Of a stretch of DNA of 64,000 nt, positions 52,929-61,076 are shown piece after piece. The notes under the pieces are model-generated. The model had not been told where the DNA came from, did no database searches, and was given only the letters and a program-made list of their open reading frames with translations. Both the position numbers and the translations under genes were made by a program. This DNA is from Muribaculaceae bacterium (GTDB lineage Bacteria; Bacteroidota; Bacteroidia; Bacteroidales; Muribaculaceae): the NCBI GenBank assembly GCA_017619355.1, contig JAFZSO010000061.1, forward strand, positions 1-64,000, given 5' to 3'. The first letter of the stretch is position 1. Each line of letters opens with the position of its first letter.

Positions 52929-53993
52929 ATGACCGACGAAGAACGCGACGAAATCTTCCAATCCGACTTCAGTGACCCCGATTTCACCGACGAGAGCGGG
53001 CGGGATTACTGGGAACACTACCGCTATGAGGTAGAGAAGGGCCAGGTGCTGCTGCGCATCGACAAGTATCTGGTAGAGCGCATCAAGGGCACATCGCGCA
53101 ACCGCATTCAGAACGCCGCCGAGGCGCAGTGCATCCGCGTGAACGGCACCCCCGTGAAATCGAACTACCGCGTGCATCCGGGCGACATCATCAGCGTGGT
53201 AATGGACCGCCCCCGCTACGAGAACGAGATTGTGGCGCAAGACATACCGCTCAACATCGTGTATGAAGACGCCGAACTGCTCGTGGTGAACAAGCCTGCC
53301 GGCATGTGCGTGCATCCCGGTCACGGCAACTACGACGGCACGCTGGTCAACGCCCTCGCCTGGCATTTCAAGGACAACCCCGACTATGATGTGACCGACC
53401 CGCGCATGGGTCTGGTGCACCGCATCGACAAGGACACCTCGGGTCTGCTCGTGGTGGCCAAGACGCCCCGCGCCAAAACCTCGCTGGGACTGCAATTCTT
53501 CAACAAGACCACCAAGCGGCAATATGTGGCGCTGGTGTGGGGCCAGATGAAGCAGACCGACGGCACCATCGAGGGCAACATAGGGCGCAGTCTGCGCGAC
53601 CGCCTGCTCATGTGCGTCTATCCCGACGGCGAGCTGGGCAAACACGCTGTGACTCATTACCATACCATTGAAAACTTTGCCCACACAGCCCTCGTGCAGT
53701 GCCAGCTCGAGACGGGCCGCACGCACCAGATCAGGGTGCACATGCAGTACATTGGCCATCCGCTGTTCAGCGACGAGCGATATGGTGGCGACAAGGTGCT
53801 GCGAGGCAACACCTCGAGCAAATATATGCAGTTTGTGCAGAACTGCTTCAAGATTTGCCCACGGCAGGCCCTGCATGCCAAGACGCTGGGCTTCGTGCAC
53901 CCCGTCACCGGCCAGCAGATGGACTTCGACAGCCCCGTGCCCGACGACATGACCCAACTGATAGAAAAGTGGCGCAATTATAGTAACAGTTAA
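52929..53993 (+). CDS. RluD-type 23S rRNA pseudouridine synthase
   Basis: This 354-residue RluA/RluD family enzyme has an N-terminal S4 RNA-binding domain (AAEAQCIRVNGTPVKSNYRV) and the catalytic motif HRIDKDTSGL with Asp167. Further family motifs are GMCVHPGHGNYDGTLVNAL and LETGRTHQIRVHM. It converts uridines to pseudouridine, most likely in large-subunit rRNA. The N-terminal 40 residues are acidic. A terminator follows 50 bases after the stop. The reverse strand over this gene also has a long open frame, which is a compositional shadow. Confidence 0.9.
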   Translation: MTDEERDEIFQSDFSDPDFTDESGRDYWEHYRYEVEKGQVLLRIDKYLVERIKGTSRNRIQNAAEAQCIRVNGTPVKSNYRVHPGDIISVVMDRPRYENEIVAQDIPLNIVYEDAELLVVNKPAGMCVHPGHGNYDGTLVNALAWHFKDNPDYDVTDPRMGLVHRIDKDTSGLLVVAKTPRAKTSLGLQFFNKTTKRQYVALVWGQMKQTDGTIEGNIGRSLRDRLLMCVYPDGELGKHAVTHYHTIENFAHTALVQCQLETGRTHQIRVHMQYIGHPLFSDERYGGDKVLRGNTSSKYMQFVQNCFKICPRQALHAKTLGFVHPVTGQQMDFDSPVPDDMTQLIEKWRNYSNS

Positions 53994-53998
53994 CTATC

Positions 53999-54040
53999 AA
54001 CCCTAAACACTAAACACTCAACCCTAAACCCTAAACCTCA
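53999..54040. repeat. CCCTAAAC/CACTAAAC simple repeats
   Basis: Heptamer-like words CCCTAAA, CACTAAA and CACTCAA run in tandem after the pseudouridine synthase gene. The same type recurs at 12679-12702, and on the opposite strand after the C10 peptidase and second LRR genes. Confidence 0.6.
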
Positions 54041-54043
54041 ACC

Positions 54044-54065
54044 AGCCTGCTCGCAGGCTTTTTTC
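54044..54065 (+). terminator. Terminator of the PASTA-rluD operon
   Basis: AGCCTGC and GCAGGCT form a perfect 7-bp stem with a 2-base loop, followed by a run of T residues. Confidence 0.8.
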
Positions 54066-54118
54066 TGGAATTTCATCACATTATTAGAAAAAATAGTATA
54101 AATCTTAAAAATTTTTTA

Positions 54119-54126
54119 TATTTTTG
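54119..54126 (+). promoter_or_regulatory. Promoter -7 element of the LRR-C10 peptidase operon
   Basis: TATTTTTG fits TAnnTTTG. The leader before the ATG at 54259 would be about 125 bases and contains three 9-bp TGCTAGAT repeats at 54173, 54182 and 54191. Confidence 0.5.
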
Positions 54127-54258
54127 TAGATTTTACACACAGGTTAGAATGCTTGCGCGATAAATCTAGACATGCTAGATTTGCTAGATATGCTAGAATT
54201 CATAAACCAGATTTTTTTATAACTAAAACGAAAAATACTAATCAAAAATAAAACCATT

Positions 54259-57200
54259 ATGAAAAAGACAATTACTTTAATCTTGGCACTTTTAGCCCTG
54301 ACGGCAAGTGCTCAAACCACGTTCAACGACGGGACGTTCAAGTATAAGCTTATGACGCTAAGCGCTACAGGTGAAACTGTTGCCATGATCACGAGTTGGT
54401 ATTCGATGCCTACGGGCACCAATGTGTCAGTTTATGTGCCTGGCTATGTAACCTACAGCGGCACTCGCTATCGTGTTAATGAAATCGATGTTACAGGTCT
54501 TGCTGCAACCGGTTCATCATCTAATACCAGCATATCTTCTATAACTGTGGGATATGGTGTTACCCGCGTCAATAATTATGCTTTCCGCGATTTAACTAAC
54601 TTGACCATGGTTCGACTGCCAAGTTCCATCACTTATCTGGGTTATGACATTTTCTACAACACCAAAGTGGCTTATGTGGTTTATGCAGGAGAAACTGTGC
54701 CATACGTCAGCAGTGGCACTTTCAGGAGCGGTGCCGCTACAAAATCATGTTCTACATCAACCTATCGTGCAGCTAACATCTTGAAGGCCAACAGCGACTG
54801 GAATGCGGCTTTTGCTAATATCGGACGGCATTACGCTTATTATTCCTACGATTTCATGGCCTACAATTCCGATGGAGGGTGCAATCAGTATTATATTATC
54901 AGGAATGGCATCCCCTATAACTATAGCGGCCCTACTGGTCGCTCTTCATGTGTGCTCGTGGGAGCAAGTTCTTCCAACTCAACCTATGGCCTGAGATTAG
55001 AGCAAAATGTATCTAACACCACAAACAATGCGCCTGGCTACTACCATTTCTATGGCGTAGCCGACAGTGCTTTCATGAACAACACTTATCTCACCAAGAT
55101 TGTGGACAACAGCACCCTCTCAGAGCGCATTGGCCGTTACGCATTTTTCGGTTGTTCCAACCTCACGAGCGCTCAGGTGCGTTCCGACTCTATCATGGCC
55201 TATGCGTTCTATAATTGCTCCAAACTCTCCTCAATCGATTTATTTAACTCCAATTTAGGACAAGGCGTCCATAATATAGGTAATTTCGCCTTTGGCCAAA
55301 CGGCAGTGACATCTGTGACACTCCCTAAAACCCTGGACACCAACTTAGGATATGCGCCATTCTACAACTGCCAGTCGCTCAAGACCATCACGGTAGATAG
55401 CAACTGTCCCTCCTATTGCTCCTACTACGGTGCACTCTACAACAAGGGCAAATCTAAGCTCTATCAGATTCCTGGAGCCTGGAACTATTCCAACACTACC
55501 GATTATCTACCATCCGAACTTACTTCAGTGCTCATGTATGCTGGCTATGGTAACACGAGCATCGTGACTTTGAAGTTGCCTTATGGCGTTACCTCAATCC
55601 AAGACCAGGCTTTCAGTCTCATGAGCAAACTCGCTACAGTACACCTTCCGTCATCGGTTACCAGCATTTCGCAGAATGCCTTCCGCTCATCGCCTATAAC
55701 AGCTTTCATTTGTGCCGGAAGCACTCCACCAAGCTACACCTTTGGTGGAGTGTCTAACCTCTCAAGCATCAAACTCACAGTGCCCTACGGCGCATGGGGT
55801 GCCTACAAGAGCGACAGCTACTGGAAGCAGCTCAGTCTCGTCACCTCTCAAGGCTCATGGTGCAACGCGTGGGATTATAAATCGGCCGATGTGTGTTACC
55901 GCGTTCTCAACAGCAACGAGGTGGCGGTCGTAAGTCTGCACGACGGGACCAATAGCATTTTGTCCACCCTCTACTTACAGGGCAAACCCTATACCGTGAC
56001 CGAGATTGGTAACTGGGCCTGTTACAACTGCAGCAACAATCAAGACATGACAATTAACGGCGCAGACAATATCAAGCGCATCATGGGAAGGGCGTTCTAC
56101 AATACGCGTCTCACTAATTTCCCCTTCGGGTCAAATCTTGAGGCTATCGAGGATTCGGCTTTCATGAACACTTCAAAGATGAATGCGCAAATAGCTTTTG
56201 CCGGCAGTGCGCTGAAGACCATCGATCCCTATGCCTTCTACAACTCGGCAATATTCGCATTTACGGCAAGCGGATCGCTTTATTATATTGGCAACAACGC
56301 TTTTGCCAATACAAGCAGTCTTTCAAACGTAAACCTGAGAATTTGCAAAAATCTCACCTACATACAGAATTATTGCTTCAAAAACAGTCTTTGCTATATG
56401 GTGCAACTCCCCAACAGTGTCTTGGGCATTGGCAAGGAGGCCTTCCGCAACTGCAATTTGGCTACATTTAATTTCCCCTCCAAGTTGAAGACATTGGATT
56501 ACTATGCGTTCTACCGAACTGGACTAGGAGCATCGGGCGATATTGAACTACCATACGGCATCACCACGCTTCAAGAAGGATGCCTGGCAAGCTATGCGGC
56601 CACCAAGATTGTGCTCCCTGCAACGGTGACCTATGTGCACAGCCGCTTCTATATCCCCACCGAACAAACCCATGCTCTCAAATCGGTGGTGATCAACACC
56701 CCCACACCGCTGGGATTCATCAACGATAACGAAGACATCAACTATGATTGTCAAACTGCCGACAACATTAAAGACGCCACCATCTATGTGCCGGTAAACC
56801 AAGTGGCCACATGGAAAGCCGACCCACATTGGAAGAAAACCTATTTCAATCTTGTCGAAGGCTCCTACGACTTTACCAATACCACAGGCAGCAAACACAC
56901 TGTGTTGAGCTACACTGATAGTGGCACAGGAACTTGCCGCATTGTTTACAATCCCGACACCTACAACATGTTCTCAGACATTACTATCTCCCAAGCCACC
57001 GATAACTGGGGGCGCAATTTCTATACTACCAATATTGGAGAAAGATGTTTCTACAATTCCAGCAAACTCAACGCTGTTTATCTTGGCGAAATGGTGCGCG
57101 TGATTGAGCCTTATGCTTTCGCTGGTAGCAGTCTCGCCAAGATTCAGAACGAAGAAGTGCTCCAAGGAGCCACCTCACCAAGCAACGGATTTATCAGGAA

Positions 57201-58023
57201 TGGCGTGAACACCATTGGCGCTTATGCCTTTAACTCCTGCAAAAATCTGCATGAACTGTTCCTGTCACACATCTACACCAGAAATTCTATCAATTGCGGT
57301 AACCAGTTCTTTGGCAATAACGCTGCCGATTTCAAGCTGTGGGTCGACTACCGACGGTTGAGCGAATTTATCGACTTGCCAGCAACCCGATGGGATGAGA
57401 GCAAAATCTACCCCCACCTGCTGCTCGACAGCAAGTGGCAGTCGTTTGCCTGCATCAAACCCATCAACTTCCAGGGCACCAATGTTGAGGCCTATACCGT
57501 GACCAATTTCCACACCATTGACAAAATAGCCACTTTAACCAATATCGCCAGCCTCGGCGCCAAGCAAGGAGGTGTGGTGCATGGCGAGGCCAATGGTACC
57601 TTCTACCGGCTCAACTATGACACCAGTGGCAGCACTACAACATGGCTCGATGGGGTTACAAGCGGGTCACAAACGATTAACTCCACAGCATCTTTGAGCT
57701 ACTTCAAACTCAATAGCGTTAGCCCGAAGTTTGAAAAAATTACCACCAACACCACATTCTACAGTGGCTATGCCTATCTCAAGCTCAACAGCAGCTTCGC
57801 TGGCAATGCAACCACCATCTACACCAATTTGAGTGACTCGAGTGGCATCCAGGGCGATGTGAACGGCGACGGCAAGGTGAATGTTTCCGATGTCACGGCG
57901 CTGGTGAACATGATTCTGGGCGTCATTCCCAAAGATGAGGCCCGTGCCGACATCAATGGCGATGGCAAGATTAACGTGAGCGACGTCACCGCCCTCGTCA
58001 ACATCATCCTGGGCACCAGTTGA
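54259..58023 (+). CDS. BspA-family leucine-rich repeat surface protein with dockerin-like C-terminus
   Basis: This 1254-residue secreted protein begins with MKKTITLILALLALTASAQ. Most of it consists of BspA/LRR_5-type repeats, for example AFRDLTNLTMVRLPSSITYL, IGNFAFGQTAVTSVTLPKTL and IEPYAFAGSSLAKI, in several blocks separated by beta-rich stretches (residues of about 60-160, 280-520, 590-790 and 920-1020). Such proteins mediate adhesion to host or matrix proteins in related species. The last 57 residues are two dockerin-like repeats, GDVNGDGKVNVSDVTALVNM and DINGDGKINVSDVTALVNI. The C10 peptidase gene follows after 27 bases, so the two are probably one operon. Confidence 0.88.
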   Translation: MKKTITLILALLALTASAQTTFNDGTFKYKLMTLSATGETVAMITSWYSMPTGTNVSVYVPGYVTYSGTRYRVNEIDVTGLAATGSSSNTSISSITVGYGVTRVNNYAFRDLTNLTMVRLPSSITYLGYDIFYNTKVAYVVYAGETVPYVSSGTFRSGAATKSCSTSTYRAANILKANSDWNAAFANIGRHYAYYSYDFMAYNSDGGCNQYYIIRNGIPYNYSGPTGRSSCVLVGASSSNSTYGLRLEQNVSNTTNNAPGYYHFYGVADSAFMNNTYLTKIVDNSTLSERIGRYAFFGCSNLTSAQVRSDSIMAYAFYNCSKLSSIDLFNSNLGQGVHNIGNFAFGQTAVTSVTLPKTLDTNLGYAPFYNCQSLKTITVDSNCPSYCSYYGALYNKGKSKLYQIPGAWNYSNTTDYLPSELTSVLMYAGYGNTSIVTLKLPYGVTSIQDQAFSLMSKLATVHLPSSVTSISQNAFRSSPITAFICAGSTPPSYTFGGVSNLSSIKLTVPYGAWGAYKSDSYWKQLSLVTSQGSWCNAWDYKSADVCYRVLNSNEVAVVSLHDGTNSILSTLYLQGKPYTVTEIGNWACYNCSNNQDMTINGADNIKRIMGRAFYNTRLTNFPFGSNLEAIEDSAFMNTSKMNAQIAFAGSALKTIDPYAFYNSAIFAFTASGSLYYIGNNAFANTSSLSNVNLRICKNLTYIQNYCFKNSLCYMVQLPNSVLGIGKEAFRNCNLATFNFPSKLKTLDYYAFYRTGLGASGDIELPYGITTLQEGCLASYAATKIVLPATVTYVHSRFYIPTEQTHALKSVVINTPTPLGFINDNEDINYDCQTADNIKDATIYVPVNQVATWKADPHWKKTYFNLVEGSYDFTNTTGSKHTVLSYTDSGTGTCRIVYNPDTYNMFSDITISQATDNWGRNFYTTNIGERCFYNSSKLNAVYLGEMVRVIEPYAFAGSSLAKIQNEEVLQGATSPSNGFIRNGVNTIGAYAFNSCKNLHELFLSHIYTRNSINCGNQFFGNNAADFKLWVDYRRLSEFIDLPATRWDESKIYPHLLLDSKWQSFACIKPINFQGTNVEAYTVTNFHTIDKIATLTNIASLGAKQGGVVHGEANGTFYRLNYDTSGSTTTWLDGVTSGSQTINSTASLSYFKLNSVSPKFEKITTNTTFYSGYAYLKLNSSFAGNATTIYTNLSDSSGIQGDVNGDGKVNVSDVTALVNMILGVIPKDEARADINGDGKINVSDVTALVNIILGTS

Positions 58024-58050
58024 TAACTAAACTGAAACATAATACTTACA

Positions 58051-60753
58051 ATGATGAAAAAATATATTTTTACTTTAGTTGTGGCATTATTTGCCGCCAG
58101 CTTATTGCAAGCGGCTCAAGTGAGCGAGAGCGCGGCACGCAACATTGCTGCACAGTTCATGCAGGCGCGAGGTATGGGCGCTATTGCTCCCTCACAACCC
58201 ATGAAGGCACCACAACATGGCGGAGAACAGCTTCAGACCGACGACGCAGCCTACTATGTGTTCAATGCCCAATCGGGGCACGGCTTCGTGATTGTGAGTG
58301 GCGACGACCGCACCCAACAGCCGGTGCTGGGCTACAGCAACGAGAGCAGTTTTGACCCCGACAATATGCCCGAAAACATGCGGTGGTGGCTCATGCAGTA
58401 TGCCACCGAGATTGCCATGCTCAATGCCGGAGTAATACAGACCGATATGGAACCCGCAATGGGCGACATCCCCATGAAGGCTGGCGCCGCCATACTACCC
58501 CTCACCAAGAGCCAATGGGGGCAAGGTGCGCCCTTCAATTTGCAGTGTCCAAAAGTTGGCAACGAATACTGTGTGACCGGTTGTGTGGCAACAGCCATGG
58601 CGCAAATCATGTATTACCACAAGTGGCCTACCTCTACAAGCACAACCATTCCTTCTTATACTGTCGAAGGCACAACTTATTCGGCCCTTGCAGCCACCTC
58701 TTTCCAATACGGCAAAATGAAGAATTACTACTCTCGCACCGACACTTCCACCACTAATGAGGCCAATGCTGCCGTGGCCAAACTAATGCACTATTGCGGT
58801 CAAGCCGTGCAAATGGAATATGGGACTAAAAGCTCAAGTGCCGTGGCAGAGTGTGAAGCCATGGTTGACTTTTTCAAGTTCAGTTCTAAATCCCGATTCC
58901 TATATCGTTGGGATTACTCCGCCTCACAGTGGCAGAATTATATCCTCACCGAGCTTCAGGCCTCGCGACCTGTCATTTATTCGGCAAGAACACTTTCAGG
59001 TGGACATGCTTTTGTATGCGACGGTTACGATGGCAATGGCTATTTCCATATCAACTGGGGATGGTACGGTAGCCAAGATGGCTATTTTCTGCTCTCAGCA
59101 CTCACACCTGGTGGTGGCGGCATAGGTAGCAGTGATAGTCCAAATGGTTATATGCTCAATCATCGAATTATTATTGGCCTGGAACCCAACACAATATCGA
59201 CCACAGAAAAGAATGCGGTCATTGATTGTATCGATCTGGATGTTGATAAAACCACTTACACTCGCAGCAGTTCATCCGATCCCTTCGTCATTACAGTCAC
59301 GGTGGAGAACAAGAACAAATCGGTGCGTCCACGCACCTACGACATGGGTTGGGGTGTGTATAAGTCCGATGGTTTCACACAATATCAGATCTATAACAGT
59401 CTGTCAGGAAAACTTGTAGAATCAACTGCATCCGTTGCATTCACACGCACACTGAACTTCGGCAAAGACTTTGCCAACGGCACCTATTATCTGCGCCCCA
59501 TCTGCCGTGAAAAAGGTAACAGCACATGGTTCCCATGTCACAACTCAGGTAGGCGTTATATCAAAGCCGTAGTCAATGGCAACAATCTAACGCTAACAAC
59601 ACACAAATTCACTGAATATCCCGAGGTAACAGGCAGCATCTATGCTTACAGCACGCTAAAAAAAATATATCGACCTCTCACTGTAGATGTAATAGTCACC
59701 AACAACAGCATCACCGAATTTCTGCCGATTTACCTCTATGCCAACGATGAATTGGTGGCTGGCAACTCCATTATGCTCACCAGAGGTTCTTCAGGACATG
59801 TACAATTAACCTATACTCCCTATAAGTCTGGGACCCATAACCTCAAGGTCTGTTGCAGCAACACGCTGATATGTACCGGCTCAGTCAGTGTGGCAAAGGC
59901 ATCGGAATCTAGTCTGACCATTACCAGCACCGTGCCTGCAGCCAACTCCAGTAATCAGGTAACAGGCCAATCGCTTAGCTTCAAGGTTACTGCAACCAAC
60001 AAGCTTACAACCACCTACAATGATTACATCTATTGCAAGCTATACCATGAATATTCGTCCGGGGAAAGTGCACTAGTTGATGAGAAGTATTGGCCTGTAA
60101 ATATAGCGGGAGGAAACTCTAATACAACTACTGTCACCTTCAATGACTTATCACATGGAAAGTATTTCGCAGCTTTTTATTACTATAGCTACTATAGTGG
60201 TGTATTAGCATCAGAATCTAACATCTATGAAGTTGGATACCCTGCCAATCTCAGCGTCACCTACAACATTCCTGAAGCTAATTCAGACCATCAAATCGTT
60301 GGGGACAAAATCACCGTCAATGCTAAGGTGAAGAATAATCGCACAACAAATTACAACTCGGATTTCATCGTAAAACTTTATTATAAAACGCTTTTAGGTA
60401 ATGTGGTAACTGCAACCAAATCAATTCCACTTGATATACCCGGTTCTAGTTCTGTAGATGAGACTTTTACCTTTAATGACATTAGTAAAGGGAATTATTT
60501 TATAAAATTCTTTTATTATGATTACGATAATCAGAAACTTGCACTGCAAACGGCCACTTACGAGGTCCTGGGTACAATCAAGGGCGATGTGAATGGCGAC
60601 GGCAAGGTGAATGTGAGTGATGTCACGGCGCTGGTGAACATGATTCTGGGCGTCATTCCCAAAGATGAGGCCCGTGCCGACATCAATGGCGACGGCAAGG
60701 TGAATGTTTCTGATGTCACCGCCCTCATCAACATCATCCTCGGCACCAGCTGA
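58051..60753 (+). CDS. Secreted C10 family (streptopain-like) cysteine peptidase with dockerin-like C-terminus
   Basis: This 900-residue protein has a signal peptide (MMKKYIFTLVVALFAASLLQA) and an inhibitory prodomain at about 25-140 (AYYVFNAQSGHGFVIVSGDD). The C10 peptidase domain follows, with Cys178 in VTGCVATAMAQIMYYHKWP and His319 in SGGHAFVCDGYDGNGYFHIN. Residues of about 390-840 are Ig-like or CARDB-like beta modules. Two dockerin-like repeats end the protein. The family includes SpeB and the Bacteroides Bfp peptidases, which degrade host proteins. Proenzyme processing is expected. An ATG one codon later (58054) is equally possible. Confidence 0.9.
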   Translation: MMKKYIFTLVVALFAASLLQAAQVSESAARNIAAQFMQARGMGAIAPSQPMKAPQHGGEQLQTDDAAYYVFNAQSGHGFVIVSGDDRTQQPVLGYSNESSFDPDNMPENMRWWLMQYATEIAMLNAGVIQTDMEPAMGDIPMKAGAAILPLTKSQWGQGAPFNLQCPKVGNEYCVTGCVATAMAQIMYYHKWPTSTSTTIPSYTVEGTTYSALAATSFQYGKMKNYYSRTDTSTTNEANAAVAKLMHYCGQAVQMEYGTKSSSAVAECEAMVDFFKFSSKSRFLYRWDYSASQWQNYILTELQASRPVIYSARTLSGGHAFVCDGYDGNGYFHINWGWYGSQDGYFLLSALTPGGGGIGSSDSPNGYMLNHRIIIGLEPNTISTTEKNAVIDCIDLDVDKTTYTRSSSSDPFVITVTVENKNKSVRPRTYDMGWGVYKSDGFTQYQIYNSLSGKLVESTASVAFTRTLNFGKDFANGTYYLRPICREKGNSTWFPCHNSGRRYIKAVVNGNNLTLTTHKFTEYPEVTGSIYAYSTLKKIYRPLTVDVIVTNNSITEFLPIYLYANDELVAGNSIMLTRGSSGHVQLTYTPYKSGTHNLKVCCSNTLICTGSVSVAKASESSLTITSTVPAANSSNQVTGQSLSFKVTATNKLTTTYNDYIYCKLYHEYSSGESALVDEKYWPVNIAGGNSNTTTVTFNDLSHGKYFAAFYYYSYYSGVLASESNIYEVGYPANLSVTYNIPEANSDHQIVGDKITVNAKVKNNRTTNYNSDFIVKLYYKTLLGNVVTATKSIPLDIPGSSSVDETFTFNDISKGNYFIKFFYYDYDNQKLALQTATYEVLGTIKGDVNGDGKVNVSDVTALVNMILGVIPKDEARADINGDGKVNVSDVTALINIILGTS

Positions 60754-60857
60754 TGATTCAAGTTGCCCAGCAACTTGAGGTTGAGAGTTGAGGGTTTAGG
60801 GATTAGAGAAAACTTAACCCTCCATATGTAGGGACAGCGCGTGCGGTGTCCGCAGTG

Positions 60858-60884
60858 GAGCAGGTGCGATGGCAGCGCCTGCTC
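60858..60884 (+). terminator. Hairpin after the C10 peptidase gene
   Basis: GAGCAGGTGC and GCGCCTGCTC form a 10-bp stem with one G-U pair and the loop GATGGCA, followed by TGCTTGTTTT. Its counterpart at 63496-63524 has the loop in inverse orientation. Confidence 0.65.
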
Positions 60885-60947
60885 TGCTTGTTTTAAATTA
60901 GTCAAGGAATTAGTCACAAATAAGATAGAATTTAATATTAATTAATT

Positions 60948-60978
60948 TTGGTGATTTGTAAAATATTGTTTAATTTTG
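60948..60978 (+). promoter_or_regulatory. Promoter of the second LRR gene
   Basis: TTGG at 60948-60951 and TAATTTTG at 60971-60978 are 19 bases apart. The leader before the ATG at 61077 is about 90 bases, AT-rich. Confidence 0.6.
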
Positions 60979-61076
60979 TAACATACTATAGACTTTGATA
61001 TTCCAAAATCAAATAATTAACATACTAATAACCAAATAAAACAAAGATTATAAACATCCTTTTAATACATTAAATT

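Larger units (their letters stand above)
60754..61076 (+). other. 320-base gap: repeated 3' block, hairpins and promoter
   Basis: No gene is seen. The first 150 bases form a block that recurs at 63399-63535 (hairpin TCAAGTTGC/GCAACTTGA at 60758-60778, GTTGAGGG-type repeats, GTAGGGACAGCGCGTGCGG and a second hairpin). The rest is AT-rich and carries the promoter of the next gene. Confidence 0.7.

Noticed and set aside
52917..53957. 346-codon minus-strand open frame opposite the pseudouridine synthase gene
   Set aside because: Antisense shadow of a gene with an intact HRIDKDTSG catalytic motif.
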